Part shown: positions 9,747-20,129 of the stretch, one piece after another
Layout: each line of letters begins with the position of its first letter
Numbering within the stretch: position 1 is the stretch's first letter
DNA from: Arion vulgaris
Lineage: Eukaryota; Mollusca; Gastropoda; Stylommatophora; Arionidae
Length of the DNA: 64,000 nucleotides
Assembly (NCBI GenBank): GCA_020796225.1
Contig: CM036755.1
Span: 86,613,803 to 86,677,802 of the forward strand
Direction of reading: 5' to 3'
Translations under genes and position numbers: made by a program
Notes under the pieces: generated by a model
Database searches by the model: none
Told to the model about the DNA's origin: nothing
Seen by the model: only the letters and a program-made list of their open reading frames with translations

Positions 9747-9847
9747 GTAATTCTCCTAAGCGCGCAGGAGTTCAGAGCAACAAAATAATTGAGCTAAATG
9801 CTGTCAAATACGTCTACATCGAGGGTAGACGAGAAAGAGAAAGATAG
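9747..9847 (+). CDS. G1 candidate exon running into a LINE-C piece
   Basis: The acceptor TTGTATCACAG (ends 9746) opens (G)NSPKRAGVQSNKIIELNAV, in phase with the exon at 8980. From about 9817 the sequence matches LINE-C, and the frame ends at TAG 9845-9847. The true exon may stop before the LINE piece at a weak donor (GTCAAA or GTCTAC), since a terminal exon with poly(A) signal lies at 13683. If read through, the LINE supplies the residues EGRRERER and the stop. The exon end given is the stop codon, not a proven boundary. Confidence 0.42.
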
Positions 9848-9986
9848 AGAAAATTGTGGTTAGCCGGACTTCAAGGCGCGTTAGTGCGTCAACATCTGAC
9901 ATGATAACAAACACCAACGATATATATTTGTGGAGATCCATGATCGTCTACGCCAGCCTGCACGGCACCTGTTGATGATGGCATTC
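9817..9986 (+). mobile_element. LINE-C 3' end fragment
   Basis: Closely parallels 4748-4912: starts at AGGGTAGACGAGA and runs through GATCCATGATCGTCTACGCC to TGATGATGGCA. No target duplication found by eye. Confidence 0.7.
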
Positions 9987-10064
9987 TCTCTACGTGGTTG
10001 CTTTTGAATAGTGCATTTTATAGTTATGTTTTGTCATAATTTGAACAGGACTGTCAGTGACTCA

Positions 10065-10320
10065 TTTATTGATTGTATCTACGTGTACAAATGTTTACTT
10101 GACCTCTTGAAGAACACTCATCATCCAATAGATTGTCCCCAGCTGAAAATTGCCACCCTATTAGTCCTTCAAATTTATTCTTTCTCATAGGCCAGATGTC
10201 TCTTTTCTGCAGTCTCATGCTCAAATCACCAGTTACATCATGAATCCATCTTCTCTGTGGTCTTTCTCCTTTCCTCTTTGCTGTGATTTCTTCTTTCATG
10301 AATGTTCCAACCATTCTTGT
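10065..10320 (-). mobile_element. LINE 3' fragment
   Basis: The - strand frame contains EITAKRKGERPQRRWIHDVT then GDLSMRLQKRDIW, resembling the RGRPxxRWxDDI tail of non-LTR reverse transcriptases. It adjoins the 56-bp array, which appears to have grown from its upstream part. Confidence 0.55.
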
Positions 10321-11035
10321 CTCTTTAAATGTTCAAAATATCGCAATGTCCTCATGAATGTCCCAACCCTTCTTGTCTCTTTAAATATTCAAAATATCTC
10401 AATTTCCTCATGAATGTTCCAACCATTCTTGTCTCTTTAAATGTTCAAAATATCGCAATGTCCTCATGAATGTCCCAACCATTCTTGTCACTTTAAATGT
10501 TCAAAATATCTCAATTTCCTCATGAATGTCCCAACCATTCTTGTCTCTTTAAATATTCAAAATATCTCAATGTCCTCATGAATGTTCCAACCATTCTTGT
10601 CTCTTTAAATGTTCAAAATATCTCAATTTCCTCATGAATGTTCCAACCATTCTTGTCTCTTTAAATGTTCAAAATATCTCAATGTTCTCATGAATGTTCC
10701 AACCATTCTTGTCTCTTTAAATGTTCAAAATATCTCAATTTCCTCATGAATGTTCCAACCATTCTTGTCTCTTTAAATGTTCAAAATATCTCAATGTCCT
10801 CATGAATGTCCCAACCCTTCTTGTCTCTTTAAATGTTCAAAATATCTCAATTTCCTCATGAATGTTCCAACCATTCTTGTCTCTTTAAATGTTCAAAATA
10901 TCTCAATTTCCTCATGAATGTCCCAACCCTTCTTGTCTCTTTAAATGTTCAAAATATCTCAATTTCCTCATGAATGTCCCAACCCTTCTTGTCTCTTTAA
11001 ATGTTCAAAATATCTCAATTTCCTCATGCTTATTT
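10310..11035. repeat. 56-bp minisatellite, about 13 copies
   Basis: Units of 56 bp with CTCATGAATGTTCCAACC and TCTTTAAATGTTCAAAATAT. The pattern alternates CAATTTCC and CAATGTCC variants. The first unit overlaps the LINE fragment end (TTCATGAATGTTCCAACC at 10297), which suggests its origin. Confidence 0.95.
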
Positions 11036-11404
11036 GTAGCATCAACCAGTTTTCTTTGATATTGAGTTCTTTCAAGATATATCTATTTGTTCTCTTCTCT
11101 GTTCATGAAATCTCTTCTGAGAGCTCTTCTGTAACAATTAAATTATAAAGCACATATATATGTTTTTCAATCGCCTTTTTAATGTCCATGCTTCACAACT
11201 ATATGTTGCCACTGTGAAATGTATGCTCTTAGTATTCTGATCTTTGTTTTCTGATCAGTCTGAAGACCACTTCTTCTACTTCTTCTTCTTCACTTTTCAA
11301 CTCCCAACGGAGTACGTGTCTTCAATAAACTTCTTTCATCCCTTACTCTCTCTTGCCATCTTCCAAATCGTTCCACGTGCCTATCCTTAGAATATCATTC
11401 TCGG
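11036..11404. other. G1 intron stretch, LINE-like 3' sequence
   Basis: AT-rich sequence with a (CTT)n run near 11275. The segment around 11195-11330 has the look of a LINE 3' region, but no protein match could be made by eye. No exon seen. Confidence 0.3.
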
Positions 11405-11660
11405 CCGTGTATTGCTGGGGCTCGCAAGGGGAGCAAGTAATAGTAACAATGCGACCTACAAAGCATGCCGTAAGAAACGACTGAGGTAGGAGCCTAGGGA
11501 AGCTACCATAGTAAATAACAAGAATTTCAGAAATTGGATGTACTGGTCTACTTGTAGACGCATAACTGGCACAACTTCCAATCGTTCTTAGACTTAGATC
11601 ACATACAAATCATAAAGAATGGTTTAACAAGTGGAGAGTTCACAGAAGAAACATATCATT
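11405..11660 (+). mobile_element. SINE-A copy
   Basis: Starts TGTATTGCTGGGGCTCGCAA and ends near AACAAGTGG-AGAGTTCACAGAAGAA, carrying CATAACTGGCACAAC and CAGATCACATACAAATCA-like segments. Orientation + with the GAA-rich tail at the high coordinate. Confidence 0.75.
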
Positions 11661-11689
11661 TTCCACGGAATAACAATACGATTATTTCA

Positions 11690-13642
11690 TTAACTACATT
11701 TTCAAAGAAGTTCATAAGCATTTAATATTTATTTGCTAACAATTTTCAAAGAATTTCATAAGCATTTAATATTTATTTGCTAACAATTTTCAAAGAATTT
11801 CATAAACATTTGATATTTATTTGCTAACAATTTTCAAAGAATTTCATAAGCATTTGATATTTATTTGCTAACAATTTTCAAAGAATTTCATAAGCATTTG
11901 ATATTTATTTGCTAACAATTTTCAAAGAATTTCATAAGCATTTGATATTTATTTGCTAACAATTTTCAAAGAATTTCATAAGCATTTGATATTTATTTGC
12001 TAACAATTTTCAAAGAATTTCATAAGCATTTGATATTTATTTGCTAACAATTTTCAAAGAATTTCATAAGCATTTGATATTTATTTGCTAACAATTTTCA
12101 AAGAATTTCATAAGCATTTGATATTTATTTGCTAACAATTTTCAAAGAATTACATAAGCATTTAATATTTATTTGCTAACAATTTTCAAAGAATTTCATA
12201 AGCATTTAATATTTATTTGCTAACAATTTTCAAAGAATTTCATAAACATTTGATATTTATTTGCTAACAATTTTCAAAGAATTTCATAAGCATTTGATAT
12301 TTATTTGCTAACAATTTTCAAAGAATTTCATAAGCATTTGATATTTATTTGCTAACAATTTTCAAAGAATTTCATAAGCATTTGATATTTATTTGCTAAC
12401 AATTTTCAAAGAATTTCATAAGCATTTGATATTTATTTGCTAACAATTTTCAAAGAATTTCATAAGCATTTGATATTTATTTGCTAACAATTTTCAAAGA
12501 ATTTCATAAGCATTTAATATTTATTTGCTAACAATTTTCAAAGAATTTCATAAGCATTTAATATTTATTTGCTAACAATTTTCAAAGAATTTCATAAGCA
12601 TTTGATATTTATTTGCTAACAATTTTCAAAGAATTTCATAAACATTTGATATTTATTTGCTAACAATTTTCAAAGAATTTCATAAGCATTTAATATTTAT
12701 TTGCTAACAATTTTCAAAGAATTTCATAAGCATTTAATATTTATTTGCTAACAATTTTCAAAGAATTTCATAAGCATTTAATATTTATTTGCTAACAATT
12801 TTCAAAGAATTTCATAAACATTTGATATTTATTTGCTAACAATTTTCAAAGAATTTCATAAACATTTGATATTTATTTGCTAACAATTTTCAAAGAATTT
12901 CATAAGCATTTGATATTTATTTGCTAACAATTTTCAAAGAATTTCATAAGCATTTGATATTTATTTGCTAACAATTTTCAAAGAATTTCATAAGCATTTG
13001 ATATTTATTTGCTAACAATTTTCAAAGAATTTCATAAGCATTTGATATTTATTTGCTAACAATTTTCAAAGAATTTCATAAGCATTTGATATTTATTTGC
13101 TAACAATTTTCAAAGAATTTCATAAGCATTTGATATTTATTTGCTAACAATTTTCAAAGAATTTCATAAGCATTTGATATTTATTTGCTAACAATTTTCA
13201 AAGAATTTCATAAGCATTTAATATTTATTTGCTAACAATTTTCAAAGAATTTCATAAGCATTTAATATTTATTTGCTAACAATTTTCAAAGAATTTCATA
13301 AACATTTGATATTTATTTGCTAACAATTTTCAAAGAATTTCATAAACATTTGATATTTATTTGCTAACAATTTTCAAAGAATTTCATAAACATTTGATAT
13401 TTATTTGCTAACAATTTTCAAAGAATTTCATAAACATTTGATATTTATTTGCTAACAATTTTCAAAGAATTTCATAAACATTTGATATTTATTTGCTAAC
13501 AATTTTCAAAGAATTTCATAAACATTTGATATTTATTTGCTAACAATTTTCAAAGAATTTCATAAACATTTGATATTTATTTGCTAACAATTTTCAAAGA
13601 ATTTCATAAGCATTTAATATTTATTTGCTAACAATTTTCATA
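11690..13642. repeat. 44-bp minisatellite, about 44 copies
   Basis: AT-rich 44-bp units (AACAATTTTCAAAGAATTTC then ATAAGCATTTGATATTTATT and TGCT) with only three common variable sites (AAGCA/AAACA, TTGAT/TTAAT). There are almost no length changes. It fills the last visible G1 intron and ends 40 bp before the terminal-exon acceptor. Confidence 0.97.
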
Positions 13643-13682
13643 TTAAACAATTATTTCCTTATTTCTTCTTCATGTAACCCAG

Positions 13683-13751
13683 ACTACTAGATCCTACAGG
13701 CGCTATCGATCACGACCACCTTCTTATACAACGACTTCACATTCAAACTAG
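13683..13751 (+). CDS. G1 terminal coding exon
   Basis: A strong polypyrimidine tract and CATGTAACCCAG (ends 13682) precede 22 codons and a TAG stop. In phase 0 they read TTRSYRRYRSRPPS then YTTTSHSN, an Arg/Tyr/Ser-rich C-terminus. A second frame (LLDPTGAIDHDHLLIQRLH and on) is also open to a TGA at 13758, so phase is uncertain without the preceding donor. A canonical poly(A) signal lies about 445 bp downstream. Confidence 0.5.
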   Translation, partial: TTRSYRRYRSRPPSYTTTSHSN

Positions 13752-13872
13752 AACCAGCTGATCCCGACTTCATTCAATTCCATTGTACTAGATCCAGGAG
13801 GAGTGCAACAGACAATGTCTGCTTCATCACCTGGTTATCATATGAGAGCTCCAGATTTATATTGATTGTCAC

Positions 13873-13968
13873 TATTTGTTTTCTCATACACTGTAAACAA
13901 CGTATTTGTTTTCTCATACACTGTAAACAACGTATTTGTTTTCTCATACACTGTAAACAACGTAAATA
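13873..13968. repeat. 30-bp tandem repeat, 3 copies
   Basis: Three identical 30-bp units: TATTTGTTTTCTCATACACT then GTAAACAACG. Confidence 0.93.
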
Positions 13969-14194
13969 CAACAATATTTGCACTATAAAAATTATGGCGT
14001 CATAAAGTAATTCTTGTTAGAACTCAGAAATATTTCTGGTACGGAACGAGTTAATAGTGTATATGCAATTTTAGCAATTTATATTTATAATTGAATTGCA
14101 TATTTATTTAACTTATGTTTATATCTGTGTTGTTTATTTTCAATGTATATTTGCGTCTGTGCAATTTTTTCAAAACTTTTGTTTGCAAAGAAAT

Positions 14195-14200
14195 AATAAA
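14195..14200 (+). promoter_or_regulatory. Poly(A) signal AATAAA, candidate end of G1
   Basis: AATAAA, followed at once by AATAAA-like AAATAAAC in an A-rich context about 445 bp after the stop codon. A GTTCTTGTTCTTG-type GT-rich stretch follows within 25 bp. Confidence 0.45.
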
Positions 14201-14514
14201 AATAAACACATTCTTGTTCTTGAGTTAGTTGTGATTTTGAAAGAATATTATCAATGGAAGGCAAGACTGCAGTAAAACTATGTAGCAATGGCGAAACACG
14301 TAATAGCAAAGTACTGTAGTTTTACAAAATAAAAAAACATCAACAATACACATCAACGTTTCGACCGAAAGGACCTTTATCAAGCAAAAGATATAAGAGA
14401 AGGGAAGAAACTTCTCACACAACAATTGTTGTATTTTGTAAGACTACAGGACTTTGTTTTGATGTATTTTTAAAATAAAAATTGTGGCATAGGATTTTTT
14501 CCTGTTCCTTTACA

Positions 14515-14945
14515 GGACGTAGTCATCAAACCACGGTCTTCTCTATAGACGTATTTACAGAACGTAGACATCAAACCACGGTCTTCTCTATAGACGTATT
14601 TACAGAACGTAACCATCAAACCACGGCCTTCTCTATAGACGTATTTACAGAACGTAGCCATCAAACCACGGCCTTCTCTATAGACGTATTTACAGAACGT
14701 AACCATCAAACCACGGTCTTCTCTATAGACGTATTTACAGAACGTAGTCATCAAACCACGACCTTCTCTATAGACGTATTTACAGAACGTAGTCATCAAA
14801 CCACGACCTTCTCTATAGACGTATTTACGATGGTCGCCATCAAACCACGGTCTTCTCTATAGACGTATTTACGATGGTCGCCATCAAACCACGACCTTCT
14901 CTATAGACGTATTTACGATGGTCGCCATCAAACACAGTAAACAAG
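14515..14945. repeat. 45-bp minisatellite, about 9.5 copies
   Basis: Units with CATCAAACCACGGTCTTCTC and TATAGACGTATTTACAGAAC; the last units have GATGGTCGC in place of AACGTAGTC. Both strands stay open because 45 is a multiple of three. The unit's ACAGAACGTAGCCATC segment equals the end of the adjoining SINE-C (compare 23752-23767), so the array grew from that SINE. Confidence 0.95.
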
Positions 14946-15130
14946 TCGTCGATTTTCTAGGCACCACGTATACTTTCAATAGTTTGTCATAGCTTTCTGA
15001 ATTGTGAGGTCTATTTTTACCGTTTGTAAACTGCCAAGGGAACCAATTTGCTTCCAAACTTGTCCGCCACGGAGTTTAAACCAGATATGCTTGAGTTGTA
15101 TCGATCGAACTACCACTTAAGCTACAGATG
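14935..15130 (-). mobile_element. SINE-C copy (tRNA-derived)
   Basis: Matches 23745-23955 and, inverted, 35855-36080. Shared marks are AGTAAACAAGTCGTCGATTT, CAATTTGCTTCCAAAC and the tRNA-like head near 15060-15125 on the - strand. Confidence 0.7.
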
Positions 15131-15189
15131 TTGTTATTTTACAGTTACGTAAAAGTACAGACTGTTACAACTAGAAACTTAGGAATGAA

Positions 15190-15741
15190 GATGGTTTGAG
15201 GTGTTGCTACAGACATGGATCATAGAAATCACCTTCATTTTTGTCCCTATGCATGCAGGAGTTAGTGAACGAGCAGATAGATTCCCTGGCATGCAGGAGT
15301 TAGTGAACGAGCAGATAGATTCCCTGGCATGCAGGAGTTAGTGAACGAGCAGATAGATTCCCTGGCATGCAGGAGTTAGTGAACGAGCAGATAGATTCCC
15401 TGGCATGCAGGAGTTAGTGAACGAGCAGATAGATTCCCTGGCATGCAGGAGTTAGTGAACGAGCAGATAGATTCCCTGGCATTGCTGTATTATCAGAGGG
15501 AGCTGCAATGGACAAAAATGACATCCTTAACGCACTGAGAGAGTCTTTCCAAACAGAGGAGTTTCATGGTTGTGAATCCCAGTCACTGATCAGATTGAGA
15601 GAGATTGATGTCGACATTGGTGCATCCCGAAAAGAGCAACATACCACATATACAAAGAGATTGATTAATCAACATCGAACTGGCGTGTTAGACCACTGGA
15701 CGCTCCTATATTTGTTGAAGCGGAGATCGGAGTACCTTTGA
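15190..15741 (+). mobile_element. RNH-LINE fragment with internal 38-bp array
   Basis: Skipping extra array copies, the + frame reads HAGVSERADRFPGIAVLSEG, then AAMDKNDILNALRESFQ, then SLIRLREIDVDIGASRKE and LLKRRSEYL. This is the RNase H end plus C-terminal extension of an I/R1/Jockey-like LINE. The final CxxC finger is missing because SINE-B sequence follows at about 15740. Confidence 0.75.
15252..15482. repeat. 38-bp tandem repeat, 6 copies, inside RNase H coding sequence
   Basis: Six identical 38-bp units (CATGCAGGAGTTAGTGAACG then AGCAGATAGATTCCCTGG). One unit corresponds to the HAGVSERADRFPG codons of the host LINE. As 38 is not a multiple of three, the expansion broke the frame. Confidence 0.95.
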
Positions 15742-16010
15742 AAGTAAAAGAACCCTTTGCAGTTTAAAATTGAAAAAAAATCAGGATGGAAAGCCGCTGC
15801 CACGCACAAATATCATTAGAAAGATTAGAAATGAAATTACTACAAAATATTTCACTTCTTCAAAATTACATCCGGGACCTCGTCGATGGCAACGGAGTTC
15901 GTGCACTGCCGCTGAGATGTTCATGTGTAAGAAATAGATCGGAGCACATAATGTTATTCACCGAAGTGCAATGATGATTGTTCTATCAATCAATCAATCA
16001 ATCAAACAGT
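15742..16010 (+). mobile_element. SINE-B copy, 5'-truncated
   Basis: Contains AAAAGAACCCTTTGCAGTT, GGAGTTCGTGCACTGCCGCT, then AGATCGGAGCACA and AGTGCAATGATGAT, ending in (AATC)n. It lacks the tRNA head present in full copies. Confidence 0.8.
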
Positions 16011-16343
16011 AATTCACGAGCCTGTATATCGACTTAGAGATACGAATGAGTTAATTATGAGAAAATGTTTCTAGTGTTGAATGTAGAACAAATATAGAAA
16101 TAAACAAAGAGAACACAAGCTTCAGTAAATGTAATTTTATGCTAGAAAATATTTCTAAGAGACTCAGAATAAATGAATATAATGACTGGACAAACAACAT
16201 CAATTGCATCAGTAAGTTGGAGGAGGAGAGGGAACAGGTGAAAGTGCAGTAATGTATAGAAAATATGTACAAATTGATTCATTCATTGTTAGATAGTAAG
16301 TGTGTACAAATATATGTACATATATATATAGTAATATGTACAC
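16011..16343. other. Intergenic, no recognised feature
   Basis: AT-rich sequence with no convincing coding, splice or repeat signal. The short - strand frame here is Leu/Ser/Phe-rich and without support. Confidence 0.35.
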
Positions 16344-16821
16344 ATCATCTTACACACATACATACATACATACATGCATACATACATACATACATGCATA
16401 CATACATACATGCATACATACATACATGCATACATACATACATGCATACATAATATATATCTATCTGTCTGTTTGTCTGTCTGTCTGTTTGTCTGTCTGT
16501 ATGTCTGTCTGTATGTCTGTCTGTCTATCTATTTATCTATTTATCTGTTTATCTATCTATCTATATATCTATCTATCTATATATGTATCTATCTATTTAT
16601 CTATCTATTTATCTATCTATTTATCTATCTATCTATTTATCTATCCATCTATCTATCTATTTATCTATCTATTTATCTATCCATCTATTTATCTATCCAT
16701 TTATCTATCTATTTATCTATCCATCTATCTATCTATTTATCTATCTATTTATCTATCCATCTATCTATCTATTTATCTATCCATCTATCTATCTATTTAT
16801 CTATCTATTTATCTATCCATC

Positions 16822-16852
<31 letters not shown>

Positions 16853-16895
16853 CCATCTATCTATCCATCTATCTATCTATTTCTCAATCTATTCT
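16344..16895. repeat. (CATA)n, (CTGT)n and (CTAT)n microsatellites
   Basis: CATA/CATG repeats (16344-16450), then CTGT (16455-16530), then CTAT with regular TTAT and CCAT variants to 16890. Long YLSI-type frames are artefacts. Confidence 0.97.
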
Positions 16896-17104
16896 ATCAA
16901 TGCTTCGTTGTTGTTTGTCTATTCTTCATCTATTTATAATTTTATTCACATTTTATTTCTGTCATTTGTAAACATTTTTATTTCTTTTATTTTTTACATG
17001 AATATTTTGCACAGACAGTGACTTTGCAGCCTTCACTTCTCAATTTTCAACTGCTAATGAATAAAATGATAGCACCTAAAAATTTCACTGACAGCTAAGC
17101 AACA

Positions 17105-17560
17105 GACGATCAACAGCATTTTCATGCCTACTTTGTATTACCAGAGCCAAACATGGACAATGAGCAAAGCGGAGTCACACAAACAATAACTACATGTGAA
17201 ATGCGCTGTCTGCAAAAAGTTACCAACAATACCAGAAAAGACAGTCACCAACATCAGCATAAGAAAGAAAGTTGGCACAGAACCTTGCTCTAATTACATT
17301 GAGAAACAAAAAAGGAAGTGGTTCAGACACTTAATAAGAATGCAACCAAACTCCACAGTATACAGAGTCCTCTACAACAGAACATCAGGAAAGAAGGAAA
17401 GAGGAAGACCACGAAAAAGATGATTAGATGGCATAGCAGAATCATGTCAAAGAGCAAAAATAACAATCACCCAAGCCACCCGAATAGCGCAAGACAAAAA
17501 ACAGAAAACCACGACAGCGGACAACAACTCGGTAGCAGTGTGACGACAAAAGAAGAAGAA
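17105..17560 (+). mobile_element. LINE-B 3' fragment
   Basis: Frame pieces read ITTCEMRCLQKVTNNT, then KKVGTEPCSNYIEKQKRKWF, RHLIRMQPN and SGKKERGRPRKR. This is the non-LTR reverse-transcriptase C-terminal tail ending in a GRPRKRW-like basic box. It is frameshifted and dead. A fragment of SINE-B (17575-17680, - orientation) follows. Confidence 0.72.
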
Positions 17561-17574
17561 GAATGATACATGTA

Positions 17575-17680
17575 TGTGCTAAACTTGAACGCGGGACCAC
17601 GTTTTATCATCTGCCTCCAATAGAACTAGAAACTTGATCTCACCTACATTTCGATCAGAGATCATTTGAAAAATATCCAT
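17575..17680 (-). mobile_element. SINE-B fragment
   Basis: Matches the segment with ACGTTTTATC, TCTCCAATAG-like and ACTTGATCTCACCTACA of SINE-B. Confidence 0.55.
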
Positions 17681-17789
17681 ATTGCTATACAAGGAAATGT
17701 ATCGAGTACATTCGGACCTTGAGGCGAGCACGATACCTCTGCATCAAAAATATCCTTTTATATATTGTCTGTTATCTTTCCCCATGTTG

Positions 17790-18065
17790 ATGTTGAAATT
17801 GGTTTACACTCTTGTCGTTAAGCGTTGGGGTGGGAGCTTTAATTTGCTATCCAGGACCAGATGAGCCGCCCTTGTTGTGTTATTTCCGTGTTTATGTGGT
17901 GTGGTCTTGATATTGTCTGTCCATCTTTTTCTTGGTCTTCCATTCGCACTAGTACCTGATCTCATTTTATTGTATGCTGTTATTGGTGGTTGGTTGTATT
18001 CCATTCTCATTAAATGTCCAAACCAATGCATTTTTTGGTCTATTAAATAATACCACATGCAGTAA
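17790..18065 (-). mobile_element. LINE-B 3' fragment
   Basis: The - frame reads DQKMHWFGHLMRMEYNQPPI, TAYNKMRSGTSANGRPRKRW and TDNIKT, then a C-terminal tail with LKLPPQRLTTRV. It closely parallels 52040-52290 (+). Confidence 0.75.
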
Positions 18066-18163
18066 TATCACTTCCAAACATCACATGCGATCTTCTTCTG
18101 TTCTCAAAGCAATTGGAAAATGAAGGAATTACTTAGATTCATGTCAGTCTCTATCGTTTATTG

Positions 18164-18322
18164 GATGCATGTCAGCGAGTGGTTTCAGGCGTTGTTGTGT
18201 CGTATGCAGGTCTTATGACGCCCTGGTTTCTGTGGTATATTGCATGCATGTCAGCGAGTGGTTTCAGGCGTTGTTGTGTCGTATGCAGGTCTAATGACGC
18301 CCTGGTTTCTGTGGTTTATGTT
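18164..18322. repeat. 80-bp direct duplication
   Basis: Two copies, 80 bp apart, of ATGCATGTCAGCGAGTGGTT and the bases that follow. Confidence 0.9.
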
Positions 18323-18444
18323 GTATGTCTCTGGAAAAGAAATAAAGTTAAAATAGCCTATTAAATATCATCTTTAAGATTGATTTTTTTAATATGATTT
18401 ATGAAAAATATTTGTGAAGAATTGTGAACACAATTAAAAAATAT

Positions 18445-18735
18445 TTGAACACCTCTGAACACCTGTAAACACCTCTGAACACCTGTAAACACCCTTGACC
18501 ACATGTAAACATCTCTGAACACCTGTAAACACCCTTGACCACATGTAAACACCTCTTAACACATGTGAAAACACATGTGAACACATGTAAACTTCCGAAA
18601 CTAAATGTGAGCATTTTTAAATATATGTGAACACATGTGAAGTCCTCTGAACACATGTGAACACATGTGAAACGTGTGAATGTCTGTGAACGCATGGGAA
18701 CATATATAAACACCTGTAAACACTTGTGAAAATCT
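18445..18735. repeat. ACATGTGAAC/ACCTGTAAAC tandem repeat
   Basis: Short units (TGAACACATGTG, TGAACACCTGTAAACACC) repeated with variation, including palindromic ACATGT. Confidence 0.88.
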
Positions 18736-19089
18736 GAAAGTACATTTTATCACATTTTAAAAAAAACAAGAAAAGTATAAGAACGCAAAATATTAACTCA
18801 TTGCGCCATACGACTTGTTCCGCTCTCTCCGCAGAATAACAAACAACTTTTCGATAGTATAGCAGAAAGTATTAACTCCGTAACTCCAGTAACAATCGTA
18901 AGACATCTCCGAAAAAAATATGCACTTAGGAACCAAACGATGCTTTCCAGATTTGAACACACGATCTTGAGAACGCAAGGCAAACCGCTTGATCACTTCG
19001 CCATTGTGATATTGCTTGGTAGATTTGCTCAATCGATCTGCCTTACTTAATCAAGACATTGTAACTCTCACTGACTACCACCATCTTAA
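18736..19089. other. Intergenic, no recognised feature
   Basis: Single-copy-like AT-rich DNA. The segment CTTGAGAACGCAAGGCAAACC...CTTCGCCATTGTGATATTGC (18964-19012) resembles a degraded tRNA-like head, but this is weak. Confidence 0.25.
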
Positions 19090-19235
19090 AGGTAAATAGA
19101 ACACAATTATTAAAGCCTATTGAAAGAATGACAGAGAACAGAAACTAAAACGGCAGGTACAAGAACAGATGCAAGGGAAGAGACTATGAGGCAGACCAAG
19201 AAAACGATGGAGATATAACATTGAAGTAGACCTAG
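19090..19235 (+). mobile_element. LINE-type 3' fragment
   Basis: Short region ending with GCAGACCAAGAAAACGATGG, matching the GRPRKRW box codons of LINE tails. Confidence 0.45.
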
Positions 19236-19645
19236 AAATGATTGATTGATTGATTGATTGATTGATAGGACTATCATCATTGCACTTCGATGAGTAACTA
19301 TTTGTGCTCCGAATATATTCTTAACCAGAAAGATTTTAGCGGCAGTGCATGAACTCTGTAGCACCGACAACGGACTCCGACGCAATTTTGAAAATGGTGA
19401 TGGTATTTTATAGGAATTATTTTTTAAATTGTTTTCTAATGAGTTTTACATAGGTAGCGGCTTTCCAGCCTATTCTTTTCGATTTTCAACCGCCAAGATT
19501 TCTTTGATGTGTTCAACTTGAGCACGGAACCTACGTTTTATCGTCTTTCTCCGATAGGACTAGGAACTCGATCTCACTTACACTGAGATCAGGGAACTCT
19601 GAAAAAATAATCTAATGGCTCCACGAGGGAGCGAACCGATTACCT
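19236..19645 (-). mobile_element. SINE-B copy
   Basis: Starts with (ATTG)n, then ATCATTGCACTTCGATGAG, GTGCATGAACTCTGTAGCAC and GGAACTCGATCTCACTTACA, and reaches the tRNA-like head near 19615-19645 (- strand). The head region has been amplified into the following array. Confidence 0.8.
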
Positions 19646-19838
19646 ATGGAACCAGAAGCTATCATTAAACCTCTACGCCACAGAGAAGCTATCATTGAAC
19701 CTCTACGCCACAGAGAAGCTATCATTGAACCTCTACGCCACAGAGAAGCTATCATTGAACCTCTACGCAACAGAGAAGCTATCATTAAACCTCTACGCCA
19801 CAGAGAAGCTATCATTAAACCTCTACGCCACAGAAGTC
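19646..19838. repeat. 30-bp tandem repeat, about 6 copies, from a SINE head
   Basis: Units of AGAAGCTATCATTGAACCTC then TACGCCACAG. CCTCTACGCCACAGA is the reverse complement of the A-box end of the SINE-B tRNA head (compare 36590-36604), so the array grew out of that head. Confidence 0.93.
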
Positions 19839-20129
19839 AAAACATAACTAGAAATCAACAATTGAAAAGAGAAGGCTAAGAACAGAAACGAATTAAGGCG
19901 GGTGATATCTGCAGGAATTAACCTCAAAGGCTCGGAAAGCTAAAGAAAAAGAAAAAGCAAGAGGCTCTAATCTCACAGATATAAACATCCAGCCAAACTG
20001 ATGGAACATTCCAAATGAAAATCAATATAACTCTTGTCTTTTTGATAGTATCTGGCAACCAAACAAACACTTGAAAAAAGAACGTTAAACATCTAGAAAA
20101 GCAATTTTGGCACAAAGATTCAGTACTAG

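Larger units (their letters stand above)
13752..14200 (+). other. Proposed G1 3' untranslated region
   Basis: AT-rich sequence after the stop with no coding signal, containing the 30-bp triplet repeat. The first AATAAA is at 14195-14200. Confidence 0.4.

Noticed and set aside
16300..17021. YLSI/HLSI-rich frames
   Set aside because: Readings of (CTAT)n and (CATA)n microsatellites.
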